Source: an uncultured Bacteroidales bacterium (GTDB lineage: Bacteria; Bacteroidota; Bacteroidia; Bacteroidales; F082). From it: 7,407 nucleotides of DNA. The notes under the pieces were generated by a model. It ran no database searches, was not told where the DNA came from, and saw only the letters and a program-made list of their open reading frames with translations. The position numbers and the translations under genes were made by a program. The DNA lies in contig CAMKAR010000100.1 of NCBI GenBank assembly GCA_946410535.1, positions 1-7,407 of the forward strand. Direction: 5' to 3'. Of the stretch, positions 1 to 6,646 are shown one piece after another; within the stretch, counting starts at the first letter, position 1; each line of letters starts with the position of its first letter.

Positions 1-699
1 TCTTTAGTGATTATTTGGGAAGCCGACGAGCTGTTCAAGCTTCCAGAATGGCGGACGGACATGACGATGTTGAAGATAGATATAGACGGCAACATCATAG
101 CATCCCAAATTGTCGGTTTCGACAATGACAGCGTGGAGTTGGCACCTTATGTGAGGGGGGTAGACAGACATGGAGATTGGTTGTATTTCTGCCATTCAAG
201 CTATACGGTGATAAACGACGAGTTTCACTACGTTCAAGGAACCAATCTTATCACGGTTACCAAAACAGATTCCGACCTTGGTGTGGTTTGGCAACGGTAT
301 TGCCATCTCAACATGAATTGTCGGCCACTTTGCATAACAGCCACGAAAGACGGAGGTTGCCTCGTGACGGGTGGTGCTTATTGCGAGGAAAACAACACCG
401 TGTATGTGTTAGCATTCAAGGTGTTGGCGGACGGCACATTAAGTTGTCCCGAAACGGAAATAAGCGTTCGTCCCTACATGTTCTACCCCAACCCAGCCCA
501 AGACCGACTCCGCCTGCAATACTCGCCCGACGTGGAGCCTGCCCAAATCGGGCTTTACGACCTGCAAGGCCGCCTTGTGCGCAGCCAAGGCTCGGGCCTC
601 GAGAGCCTTAATTTGCAAGGCCTCGCAACAGGGCAATACGTGATGAAGGTCACCATGGCGGACGGGACCGTGTTCTCGGACAAGGTGGTGAAAGAATGA
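1..699 (+). CDS. T9SS cargo protein, 3' part (C-terminal sorting domain)
   Basis: The reading frame is open to the left edge, so the start and signal peptide lie outside; 232 residues are visible and the stop is TGA at 697-699. A GTG at 7 could be read as a start, but nothing supports it over a continuing gene. The last 76 residues (from R157, position 469) match a type A T9SS sorting domain: a YPNPAQD motif, then LYDLQGRLV, GLATGQYVMKV and a final KVVKE. In the family this domain takes the protein across the outer membrane and is usually cleaved on attachment. The upstream body has beta-rich stretches (for example DGNIIASQIV, DGGCLVTGG, VLADGTL) that could be propeller-like blades; this is inference. 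The segment VVWQRYC (residues 95-101) recurs as VVWKRYC in the next gene, so the two are tandem paralogues. The body is AT-richer than the sorting domain. The biological role of the body is unknown. Confidence 0.85.
   Translation, partial: SLVIIWEADELFKLPEWRTDMTMLKIDIDGNIIASQIVGFDNDSVELAPYVRGVDRHGDWLYFCHSSYTVINDEFHYVQGTNLITVTKTDSDLGVVWQRYCHLNMNCRPLCITATKDGGCLVTGGAYCEENNTVYVLAFKVLADGTLSCPETEISVRPYMFYPNPAQDRLRLQYSPDVEPAQIGLYDLQGRLVRSQGSGLESLNLQGLATGQYVMKVTMADGTVFSDKVVKE
469..699 (+). repeat. Direct repeat copy A: T9SS sorting-domain module
   Basis: These 231 bases (76 codons plus stop) align without gaps to 2171-2401. By hand I count 20 mismatched bases (about 91% identity) and 7 amino-acid changes. 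The longest identical block is 552-605. The module is GC-rich (40 of 60 bases in 541-600) compared with the body upstream (24 of 60 in 61-120). Confidence 0.9.
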
Positions 700-789
700 T
701 AACAACACGACCAACAACAATGTTAAAGTTATCTATTGCAAACCATTCTCCAATAGTTCCTATAATTGATGCCATATTTTAGGTGTTGT

Positions 790-820
790 TTTGGATGTTG
801 CTTTTTTTCTTTTATCTTTG
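790..820 (+). promoter_or_regulatory. Bacteroidetes-type promoter for the 839 gene
   Basis: A perfect TAnnTTTG -7 box (TATCTTTG) lies at 813-820, with TTTG at 790-793 as the -33 box and a 19-base spacer. It predicts a transcript start in the mid-820s and a leader of only about 10-15 bases before the ATG at 839. This argues against the upstream in-frame TTG at 791, which lies inside the promoter. Confidence 0.7.
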
Positions 821-838
821 CAGAAAAATTCCTGTCAC

Positions 839-2401
839 ATGAAAAGATTGCCTTTATTCTTAGTTATTATCCTTGGATCTATTCTTTCTCAAGCCCAAGA
901 AGTTCACATGGAATTTATCCCTTTCCATTATACTGGCTACGAACTCCCGCAGTTTGAGAATAAGATTCTGCAACAGCGCAACGGCGACCTTGTCGCCAAT
1001 GTTATGGTGTCAACTCCTAGTGGCGACAACCACATCCCCCCGATTATAGCCGGTCTTACCTTCTACAAGGTGTCGCCCACCACCTTGCAAATCACCGATA
1101 CTTTGTTTGTGGCCGACACCACACCGGCATGGTACCTGTTCGCCCAAGACCCGCGAGGCGAAAGCAACCTGCGGGCCAATATCGAGCCTGACGGCGTTGG
1201 CGGCACGGCCTTGCGCATCTCGCACTTCCCTGACGACGACCTTCACATCAATCCTGAAGAGGACATTGTGGTTCGCCTTTGCGACACGGTAGCCTTCGAT
1301 TACATCGACAGCTATATGATGGACAGCCAAGGCGACCTGATCTTGAAATACTATACCGAATGGGGCAATTTCAACTGCGTTTGCCACATAGCCAGAATCG
1401 GTGCCGATGGAACGCTGAAACATGAGGCCGTGTTGCCAGAAAGCCATAATTTCATCCGCACGATGGACGAGTTTGTATCGACGCCGAAAAGGTATTACCA
1501 GTGGACAAGAGGTTCGGAAGAAAACCTTTTCTTCTATGTCATGGACTCCATTTTCCAGGTGGAAAACTACTACGTCATAAACAAAATGCTTCGGGATACC
1601 GTGTACTGGATTAATAACACATCGCCCATTGAGGTTGAGAAAACCTTTCGGTTTGGCAGCCACAATTCCAGTTCCACTTTCGTAATCCCCGATGGCGATG
1701 ACGTTTTTGTGGCCGCACCGTTCAGCTACGACTCGGCTTGGTATTATGATTTTCACGAAAGCGGCGCCTCGGTGGCACGCTATGATTTGCGAACCATGCA
1801 ACGAAAGGCTCTGGCGGATTTCAACGACTTGCCCGGGCCTGATACCGATGTGCGCGTCATGTGCTTCCAAAAAACAAGCGACGGCGATTTTTTCCTCATT
1901 TACAAGGAATCCGACCAGCCCATGACTGCCGTGAAAATGAATCACAACTTGAATGTCGTCTGGAAACGCTACTGCTACGAGCCCAATCAACTTAAAGTCA
2001 ATCCAAATTGGAGCTGCTATTCTGGCATACTGAAAGATGAAAGCGGAATGGAGAAGGGGGTTTATATCACGGGCTATAGTGAAAGGGAAACCGAACCAAA
2101 AAATGGAATTTTCTTTTTCTTCCTCACCGATGAAGGATTGGATTTCGTTGGAGAAGGCGGCATCGAGGTGCGCCCCTACGCCTACTACCCCAACCCCGCC
2201 CAAGACCAACTTCGCCTGCAATACTCGCCCGACGTGCAGCCCGCACAAATCGAGCTTTACGACCTGCAAGGCCGCCTTGTGCGCAGCCAAGGCTCGGGCC
2301 TCGAGAGTCTTAATTTGCAAGGCCTCGCCCCGGGGCAATACGTGATGAAGGTCACCATGGCGGACGGGACGACGTTCTCGGACAAGGTGGTGAAGGAATG
2401 A
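839..2401 (+). CDS. Secreted T9SS cargo protein with type A sorting domain
   Basis: 520 residues. The ATG at 839 is chosen because it begins a clear Sec signal peptide (MKRLP, then a hydrophobic stretch, cleavage probably near SQA-Q at residues 17-20) and sits just downstream of the promoter; a longer frame from TTG at 791 would overlap the -33 box. Residues about 21-440 form a beta-rich body without a domain I can name. Several segments follow a 'GDL/GDF + strand + basic residue + DG or N + strand' pattern (around 48-56, 164-192, 347-379), suggesting propeller-like blades; that is inference. Residues 445-520 are the T9SS type A sorting domain (YPNPAQD at 450-456, LYDLQGRL at 473-480, GQYVMKV at 499-505, KVVKE at the end), nearly identical to that of the preceding gene. 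The protein is probably exported by Sec, crosses the outer membrane by T9SS and stays at the surface or is released. Its function is unknown. Confidence 0.9.
   Translation: MKRLPLFLVIILGSILSQAQEVHMEFIPFHYTGYELPQFENKILQQRNGDLVANVMVSTPSGDNHIPPIIAGLTFYKVSPTTLQITDTLFVADTTPAWYLFAQDPRGESNLRANIEPDGVGGTALRISHFPDDDLHINPEEDIVVRLCDTVAFDYIDSYMMDSQGDLILKYYTEWGNFNCVCHIARIGADGTLKHEAVLPESHNFIRTMDEFVSTPKRYYQWTRGSEENLFFYVMDSIFQVENYYVINKMLRDTVYWINNTSPIEVEKTFRFGSHNSSSTFVIPDGDDVFVAAPFSYDSAWYYDFHESGASVARYDLRTMQRKALADFNDLPGPDTDVRVMCFQKTSDGDFFLIYKESDQPMTAVKMNHNLNVVWKRYCYEPNQLKVNPNWSCYSGILKDESGMEKGVYITGYSERETEPKNGIFFFFLTDEGLDFVGEGGIEVRPYAYYPNPAQDQLRLQYSPDVQPAQIELYDLQGRLVRSQGSGLESLNLQGLAPGQYVMKVTMADGTTFSDKVVKE
2171..2401 (+). 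repeat. Direct repeat copy B: T9SS sorting-domain module
   Basis: Gap-free partner of 469-699, with the same length and the same stop codon. The identical core block here is 2254-2307. GC content is high (36 of 60 bases in 2221-2280) against the body of the same gene (23 of 60 in 1561-1620). Confidence 0.9.
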
Positions 2402-2461
2402 GGGGCGAAATCCCGCGATAAGCCCCAATCTCGGAGCTTGAACTTTAACCGATTGTGTTTT

Positions 2462-2502
2462 AGCGGAATATGAAATGAAATAAAATATTTTCATTTTCCG
2501 CT
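2462..2502. other. Imperfect hairpin between T9SS gene and recJ
   Basis: AGCGGAA at 2462-2468 pairs with TTCCGCT at 2496-2502. After one T/T mismatch, ATGAAA at 2470-2475 pairs with TTTCAT at 2489-2494, leaving a 13-base AT-rich loop. It could end transcripts of the upstream gene, but no T-run follows directly (the first is at 2515-2520). Its right arm touches the proposed recJ -33 box, so an operator role is also possible. A weaker stem, GGGGC 2402-2406 with GCCCC 2422-2426, lies just after the upstream stop. Confidence 0.4.
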
Positions 2503-2531
2503 TGAACGCATTGGTTTTTTACTTATTTTTA
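2501..2531 (+). promoter_or_regulatory. Probable recJ promoter
   Basis: CTTG at 2501-2504 is a plausible -33 box. After 19 bases comes TATTTTTA at 2524-2531, which matches TAnnTTTG except for the last base. The same spacing is seen at the 790-820 promoter. The predicted leader before the ATG at 2551 is short, about 15 bases. Confidence 0.5.
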
Positions 2532-2550
2532 CAAGTTCAAAACTATGTGA

Positions 2551-4329
2551 ATGGAAACAAAGTGGATTTTACATCAATCGGTTGACAAACAGCAGGTTGC
2601 CGAAATCGTCAAGGTGCTCAATATCGACGAGAACCTTGCCACTTTGCTTGTCCAACGCGGAATTACGAACTACGAAGAGGCCAAAACCTTCTTCCGCCCG
2701 TCGCTCTCGCAACTGCACGATCCTTTCCTGATGAAAGACATGGACAAGGCCGTCGAACGCGTGATGCGGGCCATCAGCGAAGGCGAGAAAGTGCTGGTTT
2801 ACGGCGACTACGACGTTGACGGCACAACGGCCGTGGCGGTGGTCTACTCTTATCTGAAACCATTCTTCAAGAAGAAGAAAATCGAGTTCTACATCCCCGA
2901 CCGCTACGAGGAAGGCTACGGCATCTCCATCAAAGGCATCGACTATGCTGCCGATAACGGCTTCAAATTAGTCATCGCCTTGGACTGCGGCATCAAGGCC
3001 GTGGAGCGCATCGAATACGCCAATAGCCGTGGCGTCGACTTCATCATATGCGACCATCACCGCGCCGGCGACGTCATCCCAAACGCCGTTGCCGTGCTCG
3101 ACGCCAAGCGCCCCGATTGCCACTATCCCTACGACGAGCTTTCGGGTTGCGGCGTGGGCTTCAAGCTCATCACGGCACTCTCCATGAAAGGCTTGGGAAC
3201 CATCCAAGAGGTCTACGAGCTGCTCGACCTGCTGGCCGTCAGCATCGCCGCCGACATCGTCCCCATCACGGGCGAAAACCGCGTGCTGGCCTATTTCGGC
3301 CTGAAACAGCTCAACAAGAAGCCACGCCCCGGCATCGAAGCCATCCTGCAACATGCCAACATCTACCGTCGCGACGAAGACAAGGTGGATGAAAACGAGA
3401 ATGCCTTGACGCGTGAGCTGACCGTCAGCGACTTGGTGTTCCTCATCGGGCCGCGCATCAACGCCGCCGGACGCATCGCCAAGGCCTCCGACTCGGTGCG
3501 ACTGCTCATCGCCGACAAGAAAGAACACGCCGAAAAATTGGCCGCCTCCATCAACGACCTCAACGATGAGCGCCGCGAGTTCGACAACCGCATCACCGAA
3601 GAGGCTTTAGGCATGATCGATGCCGACCAAGAGCTGAAAGACGCCAAGAGCACAGTGGTCTTCAACGAGCGTTGGCATCGCGGCGTAATCGGCATCGTGG
3701 CCTCGCGCCTCACCGATTATTATTATAGGCCCACCATCGTGCTCACCCGCGCCAACGGCCTCATCACCGGATCGGCCCGCTCCATCAAGAGCTTCGACAT
3801 CTACGACGCCATCGACAACTGCTCCGACCTGCTTGAGCACTTCGGAGGGCACAAGTACGCCGCCGGCCTCTCGATGAAGCCGGAGAACCTTCCCGAGTTC
3901 CGCCGCCGCTTCGAGGCCTATGTGGCCGAACACCTCATCGACGAGGACTTCGTGCCCGAATTGGAGGTGGACCTGAAGATCAAGCTGAGCGACATCACGC
4001 CCAAGTTCATGCGAATCCTCAACCAGTTTGCGCCTTTCGGTCCCGGCAACATGGCTCCCGTTTTTTGGACCGACAATGTCGTCGACGCAGGCGGATCGCG
4101 CCCTGTGGGTGGCCACAAACACTTGAAACTCACCGTGACGCAAGTGGGCGACGCCGCCCAAGGCATTGCACCCTTCTCGGGCATCGCCTTCCAGAAGGGC
4201 GACTACTTCAGCCGCATCCACAGCGGCGAGCCTTTCAGCATCTGCTACCATCTGGAATACAACACTTGGCAAGGCAAGACCAACCTTCAGCTTAACGTGA
4301 AGGACATTAAGTTCCAGGAAGAATTATAA
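2551..4329 (+). CDS. recJ: Single-stranded-DNA-specific exonuclease RecJ
   Basis: 592 residues, close to the usual RecJ length. RecJ degrades single-stranded DNA 5'-3' in recombinational and mismatch repair. The DHH domain carries motif I (D86-Y-D88-V-D90-GTT), DCG at 145-147, the D168-H169-H170 triad, and AADIVPITGENR with D235; these are the metal-binding aspartates and histidines of the family. GPRINAAGR follows at 301-308. The DHHA1 domain has HRGVIGIVASRL (376-387), GSARS (407-411) and GGHKYAAG (432-439). The C-terminal 120 or so residues fit the OB-fold DNA-binding domain. The start is fixed: an in-frame TGA sits directly before the ATG (2548-2550). A charged segment at about 271-290, before TVSDLVF, appears some 13 residues longer than the equivalent E. 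coli region as I recall it. All catalytic motifs are intact. The gene is convergent with the minus-strand gene, 13 bases away. Confidence 0.97.
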   Translation: METKWILHQSVDKQQVAEIVKVLNIDENLATLLVQRGITNYEEAKTFFRPSLSQLHDPFLMKDMDKAVERVMRAISEGEKVLVYGDYDVDGTTAVAVVYSYLKPFFKKKKIEFYIPDRYEEGYGISIKGIDYAADNGFKLVIALDCGIKAVERIEYANSRGVDFIICDHHRAGDVIPNAVAVLDAKRPDCHYPYDELSGCGVGFKLITALSMKGLGTIQEVYELLDLLAVSIAADIVPITGENRVLAYFGLKQLNKKPRPGIEAILQHANIYRRDEDKVDENENALTRELTVSDLVFLIGPRINAAGRIAKASDSVRLLIADKKEHAEKLAASINDLNDERREFDNRITEEALGMIDADQELKDAKSTVVFNERWHRGVIGIVASRLTDYYYRPTIVLTRANGLITGSARSIKSFDIYDAIDNCSDLLEHFGGHKYAAGLSMKPENLPEFRRRFEAYVAEHLIDEDFVPELEVDLKIKLSDITPKFMRILNQFAPFGPGNMAPVFWTDNVVDAGGSRPVGGHKHLKLTVTQVGDAAQGIAPFSGIAFQKGDYFSRIHSGEPFSICYHLEYNTWQGKTNLQLNVKDIKFQEEL

Positions 4330-4356
4330 ATTAAGTGTAGCTTTATTTCCAGAACT
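4310..4356. terminator. Possible bidirectional terminator hairpin
   Basis: Spanning the convergent gene ends, AGTTC 4310-4314 pairs with GAACT 4352-4356, GGAA 4317-4320 with TTCC 4347-4350, and ATAAA 4326-4330 with TTTAT 4342-4346, with bulges between. It overlaps both stop codons. The stem is bulged and has no clean U-tract, so termination is only a suggestion. Confidence 0.3.
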
Positions 4357-5068
4357 GCCACCATTTCTTTTGTCGACCCTCAACAACGCGAGCCATGCGG
4401 CTACGGGATTTCCTTAATTTTGAGAACTGGGTGACCGTTCCTTTTGAGGGGCCTTTCAGCGTGGTGATGGATGATCTGGAGGCCACAAAGCCGTTTTCGT
4501 CGGTGTCGTCGATGCCACCATACTTGTTTTTCTTGGCGGCATAAACGATGACGTTGTCGATGTACCAACTGTTGACGTAGGTGCCGTGCCCTGTGAAATA
4601 GAGGCAGAATTGCGGCGACTTCGTCGGCCATTCCTCCATGTCGAAGGTGAGCAGGTATTGGCTTTGCTCAATGCTGCCATGCACAGTGTCTTCCCAGATG
4701 CTCTCCCAGTCCTCGCCGTTTCCTGAGATGCCGATGCCGATGCGGACGTCAAGCTCGCCTTGCGCGGCTTCGAGGGCGTGGTTGAACTGGAAGTTGATGA
4801 AGTCGTATTTCTCCAATTCCACGATAGGCGTAACGAGGCGTGTGGTGCCTTCAAAGTTGAAGTCGGGATACATCTGCATCTCTCGCGGCTTGCAACCGGC
4901 GAAGGTCGTGTTGGAGATGTACCAAACCACCCAGTCGTCACCCTTCGCATCCCAACCCTCTTCGAGCCAAGGGTTGAAGAAACCCTCACACAGCACCACG
5001 TCGCCCTGCTGGGCAAACAGTGGCAGCGTAAAGACCATAAGGAGCAGTGTGAGTAAACGATGCTTCAT
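4343..5068 (-). CDS. Secreted protein, choice-of-anchor-J-like jelly-roll, basic tail
   Basis: 241 residues. The ATG at 5066-5068 begins a Sec signal peptide (MKHRLL, hydrophobic core, LFAQ-Q near residue 20). The frame stays open back to 5194, but that part covers the promoter and has no signal sequence. The mature part reads like the MAM/concanavalin-like 'choice-of-anchor J' or cleaved-adhesin fold: CEGFFNPWLEEGW (27-39), WVVWYISN (46-53), TRLVTPIVEL (76-85), FINFQFNHAL (90-99), GISGNGEDWESIW (113-125) and the closing SWYIDNVIVY (167-176). Such domains often bind glycans or proteins at the cell surface; the ligand here is unknown. It has no T9SS sorting domain. Instead it ends in a tail (217-241) with 10 Lys/Arg in 25 residues and a final WWQFWK. 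Where it ends up, periplasm or surface, is therefore unclear. Convergent with recJ, divergent from radA. Confidence 0.85.
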   Translation of the reverse strand: MKHRLLTLLLMVFTLPLFAQQGDVVLCEGFFNPWLEEGWDAKGDDWVVWYISNTTFAGCKPREMQMYPDFNFEGTTRLVTPIVELEKYDFINFQFNHALEAAQGELDVRIGIGISGNGEDWESIWEDTVHGSIEQSQYLLTFDMEEWPTKSPQFCLYFTGHGTYVNSWYIDNVIVYAAKKNKYGGIDDTDENGFVASRSSITTLKGPSKGTVTQFSKLRKSRSRMARVVEGRQKKWWQFWK

Positions 5069-5086
5069 CGACAGTGAATTTGGCCA

Positions 5087-5117
5087 CAAAAGTATTAAAT
5101 TTTCGGACGTTATGCAA
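5087..5117 (-). promoter_or_regulatory. Promoter of the jelly-roll protein gene
   Basis: On the minus strand, TACTTTTG (complement of 5087-5094) is a perfect TAnnTTTG -7 box. A TTG at 5115-5117 lies 20 bases upstream as the -33 box. It sits 18 bases ahead of the ATG at 5068, the short-leader arrangement seen elsewhere in the window. Confidence 0.65.
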
Positions 5118-5134
5118 TTTTTGTCGTAATTTTG
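5101..5134 (+). promoter_or_regulatory. Candidate radA promoter, divergent and overlapping
   Basis: TAATTTTG at 5127-5134 is a perfect TAnnTTTG -7 box. The -33 position is poor (TTTCGG at 5101-5106). Its footprint overlaps the minus-strand promoter at 5087-5117, so the two may compete for polymerase. The predicted radA leader is about 125 bases, far longer than for the other genes, because the palindromic element lies inside it. Confidence 0.5.
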
Positions 5135-5150
5135 CGGAATATTAAGGACA

Positions 5151-5247
5151 CGCTTTGCGTCAATGCGAGCGCAGCGAAGCAATCCAGCAAACAAACTTAT
5201 CTTTCTGGATTGCTTCGGTCGTGCCTTCCTCGCAATGACGCGAAGCG
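5151..5247. repeat. Palindromic REP/MITE-like element in the radA leader
   Basis: An imperfect inverted repeat of about 97 bases: the left arm is 5151-5187, the right arm 5205-5247, and the loop 5188-5204. The inner 13 bases CGAAGCAATCCAG (5175-5187) pair perfectly with CTGGATTGCTTCG (5205-5217). After an asymmetric bulge, the outer part (CGCTTTGCGTC at 5151-5161 with GACGCGAAGCG at 5237-5247, plus TGCGAG/CTCGCA) pairs again with single mismatches. From memory, repeats with a 'TGCGAG...GAAGCAATCCAG' core are widespread in bacterial genomes, and translating them gives the familiar spurious WIASLRS-type peptides. There is no transposase in the window, so it would be non-autonomous. It ends 18 bases before the radA ATG and supplies the in-frame TGA (5236-5238) upstream of radA. 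Confidence 0.85.
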
Positions 5248-5265
5248 ACGAGAAAGCAAATCATT

Positions 5266-6639
5266 ATGCCAGCAAAAGAGAAAACCGCCTTTTTCTGCAA
5301 GGAATGCGGAAACGAGTCTCCGAAATGGTTCGGGAAATGCCCCGCCTGCGGCGCATGGAACACCTGCGTCGAAGAAACCGTAGTGACGGGAAAAGACTCC
5401 AAATCAGTGAAAAAAACCGTGGGCTTGGAGATGGACAAAGGCCTGCCCGTGCCCATCAACGAAATCACCAACGCCAAGGAGCAGCGCATCATTTTGCCTT
5501 ACGAGGAACTTAACCGCGTGCTTGGTGGCGGTCTTGTGCTCGGCTCGTTGACCCTCGTGGGCGGCGAACCTGGCATCGGCAAGTCGACATTGCTCTTGCA
5601 GACGGCTTTGCAACTGGCTGGCAGAAAGATACTTTATATTTCCGGTGAGGAAAGCCAGACCCAAATCAAGATGCGGGCCGAGCGCATCGGCATCCACAAC
5701 ACCGACTGCCTCATCCTGACCGAGACCAACACGCAGGAAATCCTGAAACACTTCAAGAACGTGCAGCCCGACATTGTCATTGTCGACTCCATACAGACGT
5801 TGGAATCGCCTTTCGTCGATGCCACGGCGGGCAGCCTCTCGCAAATTCGCGAGACGGCAGCCGAGATGAACAAAATTGCCAAAGCCTATCAGGTGCCGGT
5901 GTTCCTCATCGGCCACATCACCAAGGACGGCAGCATCGCCGGACCGAAGATTTTGGAGCACATCGTCGACACGGTGCTTCAATTTGAGGGCGACCGCCAC
6001 TATGGTTTCCGCATCTTGCGCACAATCAAGAACCGCTTCGGGTCGGCCTCGGAGTTGGGCATTTTCGAAATGAACGCCACTGGCCTCCGCGAAGTGACCA
6101 ACCCCAGCGAAATCCTGCTCTCGCAACGCGACGAGGAGGTGAGCGGCATCGCCATCGCCGCCACCATGGAAGGCCAACGCCCCATGCTCATTGAGACACA
6201 GGCCTTGGTGAGCAGTGCTGCCTACGGCACGCCACAACGTTCCGCCACGGGTTTCGACATCCGCAGGATGAACATGCTCTTGGCCGTGTTGGAGAAACGC
6301 GCTGGTTTCCGCCTTTCGATAAAAGATGTGTTTCTGAATATCGCGGGCGGCCTCCGTGTAGACGACCCCGCCATTGATTTGGCCGTCATTGCTGCGGTGC
6401 TTTCGTCGAATGCCGACGTGCCTATTCCATCAAGTTATGCCTTTGCCGCTGAGGTGGGGCTCTCGGGCGAAATCCGCGCCGTCACCCGCATTGAGGCTCG
6501 CATCGCCGAGTCCGACAAACTTGGTTTCGAGAAGATTTTCGTCTCAAAGTACAATGCCAAAGGCTTGGATACTAGGCGTTTTAAGATTCAGATTGTGCCC
6601 GTGGCATCGGTTTATGAGTTGGGAGCTGAGTTGTTTTGA
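5266..6639 (+). CDS. radA: DNA repair protein RadA
   Basis: 457 residues, the normal length for RadA (Sms), a RecA-like ATPase/helicase that promotes branch migration and processing of recombination intermediates in the cytoplasm. An N-terminal zinc finger has C11, C14, C25 and C28. Walker A is GEPGIGKST (100-108) and Walker B is VIVDS (171-175). The RadA-specific KNRFG motif is at 256-260. From about 285 on is the Lon-protease-like domain (DIRRMNMLLAVLEKRAG at 331-347, NIAGGLRVDDPAIDLAV at 358-374), which in RadA is a non-proteolytic DNA-binding scaffold. The ATG at 5266 puts the zinc finger at its usual place, and an in-frame TGA at 5236-5238 rules out a much earlier start. No Shine-Dalgarno is visible. 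All key residues are present. It is convergent with the next gene, with only 7 bases between stops. Confidence 0.97.
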   Translation: MPAKEKTAFFCKECGNESPKWFGKCPACGAWNTCVEETVVTGKDSKSVKKTVGLEMDKGLPVPINEITNAKEQRIILPYEELNRVLGGGLVLGSLTLVGGEPGIGKSTLLLQTALQLAGRKILYISGEESQTQIKMRAERIGIHNTDCLILTETNTQEILKHFKNVQPDIVIVDSIQTLESPFVDATAGSLSQIRETAAEMNKIAKAYQVPVFLIGHITKDGSIAGPKILEHIVDTVLQFEGDRHYGFRILRTIKNRFGSASELGIFEMNATGLREVTNPSEILLSQRDEEVSGIAIAATMEGQRPMLIETQALVSSAAYGTPQRSATGFDIRRMNMLLAVLEKRAGFRLSIKDVFLNIAGGLRVDDPAIDLAVIAAVLSSNADVPIPSSYAFAAEVGLSGEIRAVTRIEARIAESDKLGFEKIFVSKYNAKGLDTRRFKIQIVPVASVYELGAELF

Positions 6640-6646
6640 TAAATGC

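Noticed and set aside
701..790. AACAACAC at 701-708 and GTGTTGTT at 783-790 as an inverted repeat
   Set aside because: The arms are short, low-complexity and 74 bases apart; chance is the simplest explanation. I see no gene or other structure in 700-789.
791..838. Upstream TTG start that would lengthen the second T9SS protein by 16 residues
   Set aside because: It lies inside the promoter, and would place non-signal residues in front of a good signal peptide that starts at 839.
1010..2494. A 494-codon open frame on the minus strand across the second T9SS gene
   Set aside because: It is antisense to a gene with a clear signal peptide, promoter and sorting domain. Its translation shows no recognisable domain and it starts within the recJ upstream hairpin.
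3607..4272. Long minus-strand frames opposite recJ, and similarly 5404-6237 opposite radA
   Set aside because: Both genes are unmistakable with all motifs intact. The antisense frames are an expected by-product of GC-rich codon usage and have no family resemblance.
5069..5194. Upstream start that would lengthen the jelly-roll protein by 42 residues
   Set aside because: The extension crosses the -7 and -33 boxes and the repeat element, and the signal peptide starts at the inner ATG.
5132..5513. Small frames on both strands running through the palindromic element (WIASLRS-like peptides)
   Set aside because: These are typical spurious translations of a dispersed repeat, and they overlap radA out of frame.
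2551..6639. recJ and radA as parts of one DNA repair or defence operon
   Set aside because: They are separated by an opposite-strand gene and each has its own promoter region. Both are common housekeeping genes and no defence effector is present.
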